From contig NZ_SLWO01000001.1 of NCBI RefSeq assembly GCF_004340665.1, forward strand, positions 684,450-748,449: a stretch of 64,000 nucleotides of DNA, in the 5' to 3' direction. Shown here piece after piece: positions 53,773 to 63,517 of this stretch (positions within the stretch are counted from its first letter, which is position 1; each line of letters begins with the position of its first letter). The DNA comes from Pedobacter psychrotolerans. GTDB lineage: Bacteria; Bacteroidota; Bacteroidia; Sphingobacteriales; Sphingobacteriaceae. Position numbers and translations under genes: made by a program. The notes beneath the pieces were generated by a model that saw nothing but the letters and a program-made list of their open reading frames with translations, ran no database searches and was not told the origin of the DNA.

Positions 53773-55302
53773 ATGATAAGAAACACATTTATATTCGGAA
53801 TAGGTGGTACTGGTGCAAGGGTAGTTCGGGCACTCACCATGCTTTTGGCAGCAGGTTCCAAGCTTAACGATACGAATAAGGTAATCCCGGTGATTATAGA
53901 CGTAGATGCTAAAAATGCAGATACCACCAGAACGCTGAAAGCATTGGAAGCTTATAAGTTAATTCGTAAAACAGCATATTCTCCACAACGCAGTGCAGAT
54001 GGATCAGACCTTTCTAATGGCTTTTTCAATACCAATTTAAATACATTAAGTTCATTACAAACCGAAGGAGCAGAAAAGATTGATGATTCCTTTCAGCTGA
54101 AATTTGATAACCTGGAAACTTCGTTCATCAAATATGTTGATCCTCATGAAGAACTGGTGAGTGATGTAACCATGGATATGCTGCGGGCACTTTATGATGA
54201 TACCCCATCTGATCATCCACGTTATGAAAATACAGAACTTAACCTCCGCCTTGATGAAGGCTTTAAAGGAAATCCAAATATTGGATGTGTGGTTTTCAAT
54301 GGATTATCCTCCCTTAAAGAATATCAGTTTGTGGCGAAAAGCATTAATCCTCAGGATCGCATTTTTATCGTCAGTTCCATATTTGGAGGTACGGGATCTT
54401 CAGGTTTCCCACAACTGATCAAGTTAATTAAAGGTGATGACCGGCTTCGGAATATTAAACTAGGTGCCCTAACCGTAATGCCTTATTATAAAATTGAAGC
54501 GAAGAAAAAGGCAGGTGGCGATGGGAAAATCAGCTCGGAAAGCTTTGATGCCAAAACAGAGGCTGCCTTAAGTTATTATGCCAAACACATGGCCGGGCAG
54601 CTTAATGCATTATATCACGTATGGGATAAGCCTACGAAACAATATGAATATCATGCAGGTGGAGATCAACAGCTTGATCCGGCACATTTGGTAGAGATGA
54701 TTGGGGCAACGGCCATCATTGATTTCATCAACAAACCAGATGAAACACTTGCACTGAATGGTGTAACCAAATATTTTGATTATGGTATTATTCAGGATAG
54801 TGCTGCTGTTGATTTCAGGCATTTCTATAACTGGTCTGGACAACAGGTAATGAAGCCTTTAGCACATTTTGCCTATGCCATGAAAATTTATCTGGATAGC
54901 ATTCCTCAACTACAAGATGAAGTATTTTATAAAGATTTGTTGAAAGATCATATTCATACCGACTTATTTTATCAAACCCTTTCTTCCTTTTTGGGTACTC
55001 ATTTTAAAGGGTGGCTGAACGAAATGGCATTAAACGAACGCAGTTTTCAACCTGTACAACTTGATGAAACCCTGAATGGATTTATAACCGGGAAGCCAAT
55101 TACGGTTAAAAAGATTTTAGGGATTACGCGTAATCCTGGCTTAAGTCAATCATTCATCAGTGAAAAAATGGGCAGAATGGAGGATGAACTTAGAAAAACT
55201 ATTCCTGACCCTGAAAAAGAACGACGATTTCTACAATTATTAAACCAGATCGCTGCAGAATGCTACAGCGTTTTAGGTGCCTTACCAACCATGACTGAAT
55301 AA
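53773..55302 (+). CDS. Tubulin/FtsZ-like GTPase-fold protein
   Basis: The 509-residue protein begins FIFGIGGTGARVVRAL, the first nucleotide-binding loop typical of Tubulin_2-type proteins, then IPVIIDVDAKNADTTRTL. The tubulin signature GGTGSSG is at residues 205-211, after IFIVSSIF. The C-terminal half is helical with AEAALSYYAK-like segments and no obvious membrane helix. It is clearly longer and more divergent than FtsZ. The family is predicted to bind GTP and polymerise. It is followed after 6 bases by an actin/Hsp70-like gene; the pairing in one operon is the most notable feature of the region. Confidence 0.82.
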   Translation: MIRNTFIFGIGGTGARVVRALTMLLAAGSKLNDTNKVIPVIIDVDAKNADTTRTLKALEAYKLIRKTAYSPQRSADGSDLSNGFFNTNLNTLSSLQTEGAEKIDDSFQLKFDNLETSFIKYVDPHEELVSDVTMDMLRALYDDTPSDHPRYENTELNLRLDEGFKGNPNIGCVVFNGLSSLKEYQFVAKSINPQDRIFIVSSIFGGTGSSGFPQLIKLIKGDDRLRNIKLGALTVMPYYKIEAKKKAGGDGKISSESFDAKTEAALSYYAKHMAGQLNALYHVWDKPTKQYEYHAGGDQQLDPAHLVEMIGATAIIDFINKPDETLALNGVTKYFDYGIIQDSAAVDFRHFYNWSGQQVMKPLAHFAYAMKIYLDSIPQLQDEVFYKDLLKDHIHTDLFYQTLSSFLGTHFKGWLNEMALNERSFQPVQLDETLNGFITGKPITVKKILGITRNPGLSQSFISEKMGRMEDELRKTIPDPEKERRFLQLLNQIAAECYSVLGALPTMTE

Positions 55303-55308
55303 AAAGAT

Positions 55309-58300
55309 ATGCCATATACATTTAGAAAATACAGTGGCTATAATGCCAACGAAATTAAATGCTGGTCGCCAACAGGGTTGATCAGGGTTGATAATTTTGA
55401 AATAAGCGATACACAGTCTAAACGCGGTGCATCCAAAATCGGAACTTCTATTCCATCACCAATGGCCAGAATGGAGTTATTTGATACGGCTTTTCAAATG
55501 GTTTCATCCGATAGCCAAAGGAATGGACTTGATGGCTCTTCCGTGTATCATCAATTGGTTTCAGATTGTTTGGACATGATCCAATTGCTTTTCAATACCA
55601 ATTCATCTGATATTGGCACAGGCAAAAAAATATGGTTTAAAGAATGGCGGGTGCAGGAAAGTCTGAACCGCCTGCGAAGCAAACCTGCAGATCATCCTCA
55701 TCAGCTATTAGGTAAAGCCTTTTCACTGATATTTGATGCACAAGCTACACCCTCTGGCTTTTCGGGAACGGAAAGCATTTACCTCATCTATTACGAAAAC
55801 AGGTTAATGGGTGGAACTTCTCCGTTAACCTTATTTTTTACCTCGCCTAACTGGGACCGTTACATCGCCGATAAACAAATTGCCAATGTACCAAAAGGAA
55901 GTGATGGCGTTCCCTTCTTTGGAGACAAGCACCGTGCACTTTTTGAACGCGACAGTTCTTTTGTAGAGTATCTTTATAAATTATTATTGAGCAATCCGGC
56001 AGGGTTTGCCCATTGTGCAGGCCTCAGACAATACATTAACAAAACCGTTGAACGTTATTTCCCTGATTTTACACATCAATTTTCAGATTGGGCGCCAAAC
56101 GGAACGAAAAAGCTGGGAGATGAATATTCTCCATTTAAAACCGAAATCGGGTCCAAACTGCTAAAAGTAAACGATATTTTTTTCTACCATCAGAGTGAAG
56201 AAGTAAAGCGCAGAAAAATTAAAAACGTAAGCGATTTCGTGATTCAGGCTTCTAACCAAAAATATGCTCTGCAACGAGATAAAGATGGAAACCAGATCCA
56301 TGTAGAAGCACCACTGGTATTGGTAGAGGGCATGAACTTTCCTGGCGATTACATGGAAGAGCGTGCCGCCTGGGATGCAACGACCAGAATTAATTATTTC
56401 CTGCAGCAACATACCCCACTATTTGAACGCAGATTGCCACAAGGCGATTCACTTACCGTTACTTATCCGTTCTTAACCACTGGAGATTTTTTGGAGGATT
56501 ATTTAATGGAAATGCCTTTTAAAATTAACCGGAATAAGTTTTTTACTGGCGTTGGGGGTGATTTCAAATTTCTGCTACCGATTAAAAAGGAATATTTTAA
56601 TTTCTTCGATTTTGAAGATTTAAAACGTAACCTGGAGATTAAAGCCAGCCCGGGCCAGGTAGTGGTTACCTTAAAAGTGCCGATTAAAAATAAGAAAGGC
56701 GTTAGGGAAATTACTTTCACCCGAACCTATTCAGGGAATCAGATTAAAATGTGCAAGGCTGATATTGGAATCTTCCCATTCTATAAAATCAGTGAAAAAG
56801 ATCCGGCCTATAACTACCTGAACGACTTCACTATACTTCTGGCCGAAAAGAATGATGAACTTCAACTTGAATCCTTAAATTTCTACAACTACGATCATCT
56901 GGTGTACGCCGATAATAGTCAGCCCGAGCTGCTAAAAGCCACCGTAATTGAACGCACTACTGCTGCTGATATAGATGGAGCTGCATTAACAGAATCGAGG
57001 TTTTATAAGTTAAAAGAATCTTTTGATTACATGGAGCTGCGTTATCAGGATAATGGGCTTGATGTTACTGGAATCATTATTCCAAACTTTGAAGGAAGAG
57101 TATTTAACAAACTTAACCTCAATAAGGCCATTACTTTTGCGATCGATTTTGGCACTTCCAATACACACATCGCCTTTAAGGAAAAAAGTTCACCACTACC
57201 TTTACCTTTTGAAATCGATGAGGCCGATCAACAAATGGTCATGCTTAATGAGCCTTTGGCATCTGCAGATTTAGGAACCCGGTACGATAACTTTGGGCAA
57301 CTTGCTGCACTCCAACTAACAGTGAATAGGGAGTTTATGCCAAGGGTGATCAAATCAAAAGGACATTCAACCGTTTCTTTCCCTTTTAAAACGGCTACAT
57401 GTGAAGTTTCCACCTTCAATAATATGGATAAACAAGCTGCGGCGCTTTTCGGTCACATTAATATAGGGTTTAATATTGAGCGGGAAGAAAATACAAACAA
57501 TAGTGCCGTATACACAACCAATCTAAAGTGGCTTCTGGAAAATAATCTGGAAGTAAGTAAGATTATAGCCAATAAATCCAGGGTAAGTTTGTTTCTGAAG
57601 CAGCTTATGCTACACATCAGAACAAAAGCCATTCTAAATTTCTGCAAACCCGAACAGCTCGATGTACTTTGGTCTATTCCATCCTCAATGGACAGGAAAA
57701 CCCGTACCGAACTCACCAAAATTATAAAAGAAGCTTACCTATCTGTATTCCCAAATGCTGATCAGAAAAAGATTGCTACGATAGAAGAGCCCATTAAAGA
57801 ATCGGTAGCGCCCTACTTCTTTCTGACTAAAAATGGTAGTGGTATTCAGGATGGCGCAAATGTAGTGAACGTAGATATTGGTGGAGGTACGACAGATATC
57901 ATGATGTTTATGGAATCTACCGCTAAGCGATACGACAAATATTTAGCCAGCTCTTTTCGCTTTGCCGGAAATGATATTTGGGGAAGTGGCTACAAGGGAA
58001 ACCTTAAGGATAATGGCTTTATCCGTAATTATCAAACCTTTCAAAAAGAAAATAATATTGAAACCAAGGATAATAAATATCTTCTAAATGCACAAAGAGA
58101 TAACAATTTGAGTTCTGATGATCTGATTAGCTTGCTTTTCAGGTATGATAAAAGTTTTGGTTTTAGCGAATCCATCACTAATGGTAATCCGAATTTATCT
58201 ATTGTGTTGTATTTACATTATAGCGCCATTATATACCACATTTGCCAGATCATTGATGTTAAAAAATATCCTTTGCCACAGTATTTATCGTTCACGGGTA

Positions 58301-58947
58301 AAGGTAGCCAATACCTTAAATTACTCTGTAATGGAAGTGAGAAGGAACTTAACAATTTCACCAAACTGCTATTTGAAGCTTACAGCAACCAGAGCATACC
58401 GGCTTCATTTCAGGTTCATGTAAATGAAGATCCTAAGGTAATTACAGCCAACGGTACGATAGAATACTTTGGCGCTGATCTTCAGGATCAGTTTGTAGAA
58501 ATCTCCAGAGATGCAGATTTTTCTGCAACAGACAGTGATCCACGAAAGAAATATCAGGAATTTGTACTGTCTGGAGATTTGCAAACAGGCAGTGTAGATA
58601 GCAATGCTGCCACCATCAGTGATACCCTGGAATTGGATAATGCAGTCAATATTGGCGTGTTGAAAAATGTAAATGAATTTATAGAACGCACGCTGGCCGA
58701 TAAAAAAATTATAGACTTCCTGAGCGATTTCAAGATCACAAATGCCAAAACAGTTTATAATGAATTGAAGTGGAATGGTGGTGTGTTTGATGGCGAAGGA
58801 TTAGTTTACGACAGTTACAGGAAGGTACTTAAAGACCTGCATAAGCTGGATCATGAGCAACCGCTTCCCGAATCGCTATTTTTCTATGCATTTAAAGATA
58901 CCCTTTACCGTTTGTCTAAATCCATCACGCAATCCAATCCATCTTAA
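55309..58947 (+). CDS. Large actin/Hsp70-fold ATPase protein (SrfB-like?)
   Basis: The 1212-residue protein has an unassigned N-terminal half (1-600; beta-rich with some helices). An actin/Hsp70-type ATPase core follows with phosphate-1 AIDFGTSNTHIAF (613-618), connector-like WSIPSSMDRKTR, IEEPIKESVAPYF, phosphate-2 NVDIGGGTTDIMMF (856-863) and adenosine motif SFTGKGSQYLKLL (about 995). About 200 C-terminal residues complete it. It is far larger than DnaK or MreB. The layout recalls SrfB-type virulence proteins, but that is a guess. It lacks membrane helices and is probably a cytoplasmic motor or assembly factor for the co-encoded membrane proteins. Confidence 0.8.
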   Translation: MPYTFRKYSGYNANEIKCWSPTGLIRVDNFEISDTQSKRGASKIGTSIPSPMARMELFDTAFQMVSSDSQRNGLDGSSVYHQLVSDCLDMIQLLFNTNSSDIGTGKKIWFKEWRVQESLNRLRSKPADHPHQLLGKAFSLIFDAQATPSGFSGTESIYLIYYENRLMGGTSPLTLFFTSPNWDRYIADKQIANVPKGSDGVPFFGDKHRALFERDSSFVEYLYKLLLSNPAGFAHCAGLRQYINKTVERYFPDFTHQFSDWAPNGTKKLGDEYSPFKTEIGSKLLKVNDIFFYHQSEEVKRRKIKNVSDFVIQASNQKYALQRDKDGNQIHVEAPLVLVEGMNFPGDYMEERAAWDATTRINYFLQQHTPLFERRLPQGDSLTVTYPFLTTGDFLEDYLMEMPFKINRNKFFTGVGGDFKFLLPIKKEYFNFFDFEDLKRNLEIKASPGQVVVTLKVPIKNKKGVREITFTRTYSGNQIKMCKADIGIFPFYKISEKDPAYNYLNDFTILLAEKNDELQLESLNFYNYDHLVYADNSQPELLKATVIERTTAADIDGAALTESRFYKLKESFDYMELRYQDNGLDVTGIIIPNFEGRVFNKLNLNKAITFAIDFGTSNTHIAFKEKSSPLPLPFEIDEADQQMVMLNEPLASADLGTRYDNFGQLAALQLTVNREFMPRVIKSKGHSTVSFPFKTATCEVSTFNNMDKQAAALFGHINIGFNIEREENTNNSAVYTTNLKWLLENNLEVSKIIANKSRVSLFLKQLMLHIRTKAILNFCKPEQLDVLWSIPSSMDRKTRTELTKIIKEAYLSVFPNADQKKIATIEEPIKESVAPYFFLTKNGSGIQDGANVVNVDIGGGTTDIMMFMESTAKRYDKYLASSFRFAGNDIWGSGYKGNLKDNGFIRNYQTFQKENNIETKDNKYLLNAQRDNNLSSDDLISLLFRYDKSFGFSESITNGNPNLSIVLYLHYSAIIYHICQIIDVKKYPLPQYLSFTGKGSQYLKLLCNGSEKELNNFTKLLFEAYSNQSIPASFQVHVNEDPKVITANGTIEYFGADLQDQFVEISRDADFSATDSDPRKKYQEFVLSGDLQTGSVDSNAATISDTLELDNAVNIGVLKNVNEFIERTLADKKIIDFLSDFKITNAKTVYNELKWNGGVFDGEGLVYDSYRKVLKDLHKLDHEQPLPESLFFYAFKDTLYRLSKSITQSNPS

Positions 58948-58950
58948 CTT

Positions 58951-59709
58951 ATGTGTAAAAAAATAGTATTTCTTGTAGGCTTTTTCTTGATGTCAGTATA
59001 TCAATTACAGGCACAGCCCCTTACTGAAAGTGCAACCGATGCAAAAACCCCTTCTGCAAATAGCTCATGGTTTTATAGTGCAAATATGCTCTATGGAGCG
59101 TTGGGGGTAATTGTTCTTCTATTGGCAATCATGCTATTCAAAAACAATAATGATCAAAAAAAAAGTGGCAAACTTTTAAAAGATCTTAAACGCATCAGAG
59201 AAGAAAGAGATCAGCTCAGACATGAAATTGAAAACCTGAGAAATGACATGCGAGAGATCAACGCTTTAAGAGAAGAAGACAAATCTGCGCTAGCTTTATT
59301 ACAACAAGAATTAAGTGCAGCATTATTAAAACAAACAGCGGAGGAAGAAGTAGCCAATAACACAGTGGTTTGGGATAAACCAGAAGCACCGCAAAAAATC
59401 CAGGAAACTTTTTATAGCCGTTATGCGGATCTGGTCGATGGTTTTTCTGCTGCCGAACTGTTAAGTAATGAAGGGAATGATACCATTTTCGAGATTACCA
59501 TCCTTTCACCCAATAAGGCGAGTTTTAAAGTAAGCGCCAACCTGGCAGCACAAAAATATGCATTAAGCAATGCTGATTATTTTTTGGAACCTACCTGTCA
59601 TTACGATACACTGCCCTCTGGTACTATCATTAACGAATCACCAGGTTCATTAACCTTATCCGGTGGAAAGTGGGAAATTAAAGAGCAGGCTAAAATTTCA
59701 TTCAGATAA
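58951..59709 (+). CDS. Membrane-anchored coiled-coil protein
   Basis: The 252-residue protein has an N-terminal signal or anchor (IVFLVGFFLMSVYQLQAQ), a short exported stretch and a second membrane helix (MLYGALGVIVLLLAIMLF, about 48-65). A long cytoplasmic coiled coil follows (RIREERDQLRHEIENLRND and on to about 130). The C-terminal globular domain spans about 140-252 (DGFSAAELLSNEGNDTIFEI). It could link the cytoplasmic tubulin/actin-like proteins to the membrane; this is inferred from topology and operon order. Confidence 0.75.
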   Translation: MCKKIVFLVGFFLMSVYQLQAQPLTESATDAKTPSANSSWFYSANMLYGALGVIVLLLAIMLFKNNNDQKKSGKLLKDLKRIREERDQLRHEIENLRNDMREINALREEDKSALALLQQELSAALLKQTAEEEVANNTVVWDKPEAPQKIQETFYSRYADLVDGFSAAELLSNEGNDTIFEITILSPNKASFKVSANLAAQKYALSNADYFLEPTCHYDTLPSGTIINESPGSLTLSGGKWEIKEQAKISFR

Positions 59710-59715
59710 GTTAAA

Positions 59716-61215
59716 ATGGAAGAACTTAGCGCATTTAAAAAGACCATCAGGAATTTGTTGGTTGAAAAAATCGGCATCCTGACTGATTCCGACCAAACCC
59801 ATTTAAAAAAGCAGGCACAAACGCTCGGTTTGGATAACCGTCAGTTTAGTGCACTGTTACAGGAAATTCATCTGAGCGTTAACTGGGATGCTTTAAGGGA
59901 TGAACGGCAGGGAAGGGACCGAGTGGTAAGACCGATTCATATTTTTGGGATTGAAGTAAGAAGCTTGGAAAAGCTTGGCGAAGTACTTTATAAAAACCAG
60001 GTTAAAGCCTTGAAATACCTGGAAGATGTGGTGTTTCTGAAAGAGAATGTAACTTACCTCAGCCATCAGAATGTTGACCTAGCTATGGAGATGATGGAGC
60101 TTCATAGCAGCGAGCGGAATAGCGAAAAGCGTTTTCTCAAAATATGTTACCAGTTAAATGCAGAACTTCCATTTAAAGTAGGAGAGGAGACTTTTTCTAA
60201 CGTAAAAGAACTTCTGGATCATGGTTGGATGGGCCACGACTTTTTCAGTGAGATTTACAATAAGTTTGCTGCGGGGCACCTGCAAATCTGGATCCATCGC
60301 CGCTTTAATGATCTTATTACCCTATTACCTGCGGGCGAGTCCTTTCAAGATTTTCTTTATTTTGTATATACAATTGAGCCGGATTATCCTTTTTATGTAG
60401 AAAACGAACTCTTCTTACAGCCAGGAGATTTAGTAACAAAGGCTAGAAAAGATGCCAGCTTTTGGTTACCACTCTTGGCTACTTTTGATCATGGTTTTTT
60501 ATCAATCTGGCTCGAAAGAAGGGGAATGGGTGAAATTATTTCTAAATTTCAAAAGTACGCAGCAGAACTCCGGGCAGTTGAAAAGAAGAGTGAAGACCTC
60601 TCCCGAAATCTGGTGCAAAAGCTATTGGAAGTGTTTGCACCAGAAATGGAGGTTCCGGATTTATCAGCTGCTGTAGAAGAACTTTCATTTCTTAATATTC
60701 AGAATAAGCCACTTTTTCACCCGATTGTCGTCCGCCTGAACAACAAAGGATTTGTACGTGCAACAGTCAGCTTTGATCGTGATGTTCCCGGAGTCTGGAT
60801 TTCTCCCAAAAATTTGACTTTGTCTGATCTGGAAGGAAAGGAGTCTGTTACCTTCCATTTAAATGTAGATCCTTCAAAGCTGATCAAAGATCATCTATAT
60901 ATGCTTTCGCTTAAAATCCAGACTGACTACCAATCCATCCATATTCCGATTGCCCTTAAAACCGTATTTCCGATGCGGGCATTTATGCTTTGCCTGTTAA
61001 GATATGGCGGTTTGGGTGCAGCTTTTTTTTGCATCATCAGATTACTGATTGCCGGGGCTTATAGCGGAAATGGCTGGCTTAAGCCACAGCTGGTCTGGGA
61101 TAACATCAGTGCGCAGGTTCCTTCCAATCACCTGGTTTACATCTTAATATTTATTATAGCCATTTTGGTTCCATTACTGGCCTGGCCGAGAATTAAAAAA
61201 ATAGAGCAAATATGA
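59716..61215 (+). CDS. Membrane protein with internal 50-residue repeats and Ig-like domain
   Basis: The 499-residue protein has an N-terminal helical domain (1-55, LLVEKIGILTDSDQTHLKKQ). Two clear repeats span about 152-201 and 225-275 (both begin PF.V..E.F and share F..G.L.IW..RR), with a weaker third at about 75-116. A short coiled coil (280-300), an immunoglobulin-like segment (about 340-420; PLFHPIVVRLNNKGFVRATV) and two C-terminal membrane helices follow. No enzyme motif is seen. The repeats may bind the co-encoded ATPase or act as a scaffold. Its stop overlaps the next start by 4 bases. Confidence 0.75.
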   Translation: MEELSAFKKTIRNLLVEKIGILTDSDQTHLKKQAQTLGLDNRQFSALLQEIHLSVNWDALRDERQGRDRVVRPIHIFGIEVRSLEKLGEVLYKNQVKALKYLEDVVFLKENVTYLSHQNVDLAMEMMELHSSERNSEKRFLKICYQLNAELPFKVGEETFSNVKELLDHGWMGHDFFSEIYNKFAAGHLQIWIHRRFNDLITLLPAGESFQDFLYFVYTIEPDYPFYVENELFLQPGDLVTKARKDASFWLPLLATFDHGFLSIWLERRGMGEIISKFQKYAAELRAVEKKSEDLSRNLVQKLLEVFAPEMEVPDLSAAVEELSFLNIQNKPLFHPIVVRLNNKGFVRATVSFDRDVPGVWISPKNLTLSDLEGKESVTFHLNVDPSKLIKDHLYMLSLKIQTDYQSIHIPIALKTVFPMRAFMLCLLRYGGLGAAFFCIIRLLIAGAYSGNGWLKPQLVWDNISAQVPSNHLVYILIFIIAILVPLLAWPRIKKIEQI

Positions 61216-62000
61216 AACCTCCAGTAAGACCATTTATTATACCCGAAAGTAAAAAAGACAAACATGCATGGAAATATATAATTGCAGGTATGCTCTTACT
61301 TATTTTCCATAATTTCTTCGGTGCGGTAACTTATAATGCGTTTGTATTAATAGATCATGCTTTTAGGCTATCGGGCGCAAATTCTCCGGTATTTATATGG
61401 AGCTGTTTTGGATTGCTGATGGGCGCTGTGGTTGGAATTGTTGTGGCTACAAAAAAGTTTAAGCTAGATAAAAAGATTAGTCTTTTTGCAGGTATTCCGG
61501 TAGCGCTTCTAATCGTGGGACTTTTACTTGCATCCGGACCATATGGACAGATTAGCCCCAGACCAGAGGAACTTTCAGCTAAAGAAGAAAATAACAATCA
61601 GTTGGTAGATTCAAGTCAGTTGAGTGTTGCTGCTAAAACTCAGATTCAACCTAAAAAACGATCAAAGCTGCTTATTAAGAAAATTCAGCAGAAAGCTGAG
61701 CAAAATCTTCCAAAGCGTGAAAGCTGCGAAGAAAAATTGACTGGAGTTAGCGTTACAGTAAGATCAGATAGTGTTAGACTTTTCTTCCGAACAACCCAAG
61801 AAAACGGTGGAGAATGGAGCCGTTGGGAATCTATATTTATTCCACAACCAGGGCAGTATGGCCTATCCGGATCGGGCGGCAAGGTGATAGCTAATGGAAT
61901 CCAATATTACTATGAGGTTAAACAGATAGCTACAAGATCTGCCAGCGATCCTTTTAGCAAATCTCTCTGCAATGGGCCACTTACCATTGATACTTATTAA
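61212..62000 (+). CDS. Three-helix membrane protein with exported C-terminal domain
   Basis: The 262-residue protein has three hydrophobic helices (about 20-40, 55-80 and 90-110). A basic linker follows (QPKKRSKLLIKKIQQK), then a C-terminal beta domain (150-262) with paired Cys (ESCEEKL and SLCNGPL) and YYYEVKQI. Tight linkage to the preceding gene makes it part of the same complex. No homologous family was recognised. It is the last gene of the seven-gene operon. Confidence 0.72.
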   Translation: MKPPVRPFIIPESKKDKHAWKYIIAGMLLLIFHNFFGAVTYNAFVLIDHAFRLSGANSPVFIWSCFGLLMGAVVGIVVATKKFKLDKKISLFAGIPVALLIVGLLLASGPYGQISPRPEELSAKEENNNQLVDSSQLSVAAKTQIQPKKRSKLLIKKIQQKAEQNLPKRESCEEKLTGVSVTVRSDSVRLFFRTTQENGGEWSRWESIFIPQPGQYGLSGSGGKVIANGIQYYYEVKQIATRSASDPFSKSLCNGPLTIDTY

Positions 62001-62039
62001 GGGGCTTTAAATAAAATTTAATAAATAATATATAAATAC

Positions 62040-62147
62040 ACAGTTACCGGATTAGCAAGTGGCACAACTTACTACGTTCGTGCTTATGCAACAAATTCGG
62101 CTGGCACATCCTATGGGGCAGTCACTTCATTCAGAACAGCTTTGTAA
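62040..62147 (+). pseudogene. Remnant of a fibronectin-III-domain protein gene
   Basis: In one frame 62040-62147 reads TVTGLASGTTYYVRAY, then ATNSAGTSYGAVTSF and RTAL-stop. This is the characteristic end of an Fn3 domain in a Bacteroidota surface protein. There is no start codon and stops lie just upstream, so it is the broken-off 3' end of a lost gene. It marks a deletion or rearrangement at the end of the operon. Confidence 0.75.
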
Positions 62148-62247
62148 AAAGCGATAGAGTTCTCATATTCATATAAAGCTACCAACTCAATAAGCAACCT
62201 GCCTGAAGAGTTGGTAACTTTGAACATATTGAAGTGATAACTTATCA

Positions 62248-63315
62248 CTAAGGAATTAACTTCGCTGCACGAAGCTGATCAAAAAGTTCATAAAAGGTTT
62301 CCTCCGTATCCTGAAAAACGGTAAAGCCTAATTTTCTGCTTTTTGCCATGTTGGTCATCACCTCAATTGGTCTGCCCAGATCAAGATCTGTATGCCACGC
62401 ACTCGCTAATCTGCTCAGCGAAACTTCTTTAAGTCCGTATTTTAGAGCAATTTCTTGCCATTTTTCGCCATCATTGGCCATTTCTTTTTCCAGTGGATGG
62501 ATGTCATCATTAAATCCGATGGCTTCTACACCAAAATAATCTGCTATTTTGTTCCATAGTCTACTCCATCTAAAAACATCTCCGTTTACAATATTAAATG
62601 CTTCATTTTTCGCAGCCTCTGTAGTTGATGCCCAGATTAATTGCTCGGCCAATATGCGGGCATCTGTTACATCCGATAAGCCGTTCCATTGTGCAGCCGA
62701 ACCTGGCCAGGTAAATTTACGTCCTGTTTCTTTACAAATACTGGCGTAAACAGCTAAAGTTGTACCCATATTCATGGCATTTCCTACAGCTTGTCCAATA
62801 ACAGTATGTGGCCTGTGAATGCTCCAGGTAAAGCCATCTCTTTCAGCAGCGGCATAAACCTCATCTTCTTGCGCATAATAAAAATTCTCTATATCTAACC
62901 TCGGATGCTCTTCACGTAAAGGTGTTTCAGGTAAAAAACCTTCTGATGCATAAGCTTCAAACGGACCTAAATAATGCTTTAAACCGGTAACCAACGCTAC
63001 ATGTTTTACTGATTTTTTTTCTGATAAAACATCCAGAATGTTGCGCACCATTAATCCATTCACCCGAATATTTTCAGCTTCGGTGTCATTCCGCATCCAG
63101 GTGGTAATGTAAACATGTGTTGGGCTTATGTCAGCAAGCGCTAATTTAAGATTATCAATATCCAATAGGTCTGCTGCCACAGGCTTCAGATTTTTAATTT
63201 CGGTATTTGGGTTACGGGCCAATCCATAAGTTTCCCAACCTTTTGTGAGAAGTTTTTCAGCAAGGTTACTTCCTGTTATGCCACTTGCACCGACTACTAA
63301 AGCTATATTTTCCAT
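62248..63315 (-). CDS. PRISE-like NAD(P)-dependent reductase (extended SDR)
   Basis: The 355-residue protein has a Rossmann start (ALVVGASGITGSNLAEKL), VTGLKHYLGPFE (the VTGxKHY motif of PRISE enzymes) and a catalytic-like NFYYAQEDEVY segment. WSIHRPHTVIG marks the later SDR region. PRISE members such as progesterone 5-beta-reductase and iridoid synthase reduce C=C bonds of enones with NADPH; the bacterial substrate is unknown. The divergent Crp-like regulator gene (63518) is a likely controller. Confidence 0.85.
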   Translation of the reverse strand: MENIALVVGASGITGSNLAEKLLTKGWETYGLARNPNTEIKNLKPVAADLLDIDNLKLALADISPTHVYITTWMRNDTEAENIRVNGLMVRNILDVLSEKKSVKHVALVTGLKHYLGPFEAYASEGFLPETPLREEHPRLDIENFYYAQEDEVYAAAERDGFTWSIHRPHTVIGQAVGNAMNMGTTLAVYASICKETGRKFTWPGSAAQWNGLSDVTDARILAEQLIWASTTEAAKNEAFNIVNGDVFRWSRLWNKIADYFGVEAIGFNDDIHPLEKEMANDGEKWQEIALKYGLKEVSLSRLASAWHTDLDLGRPIEVMTNMAKSRKLGFTVFQDTEETFYELFDQLRAAKLIP

Positions 63316-63517
63316 GATTTTTTATTTAAATATTATGTGACCGAGCTATTCTTCAGGCCTCATTTATGCTATACAAATTTAAAGCAATGCTGCTGGAATG
63401 ATGATGACCTGTATCAAAAAGTAAAATTGATTTGGATCAAATCTATTTTCAGTATAATAACGTAGCATATTGTTGAGGGTTTACAATTACCTTTGTCATT
63501 CTACCACATCATCACTT

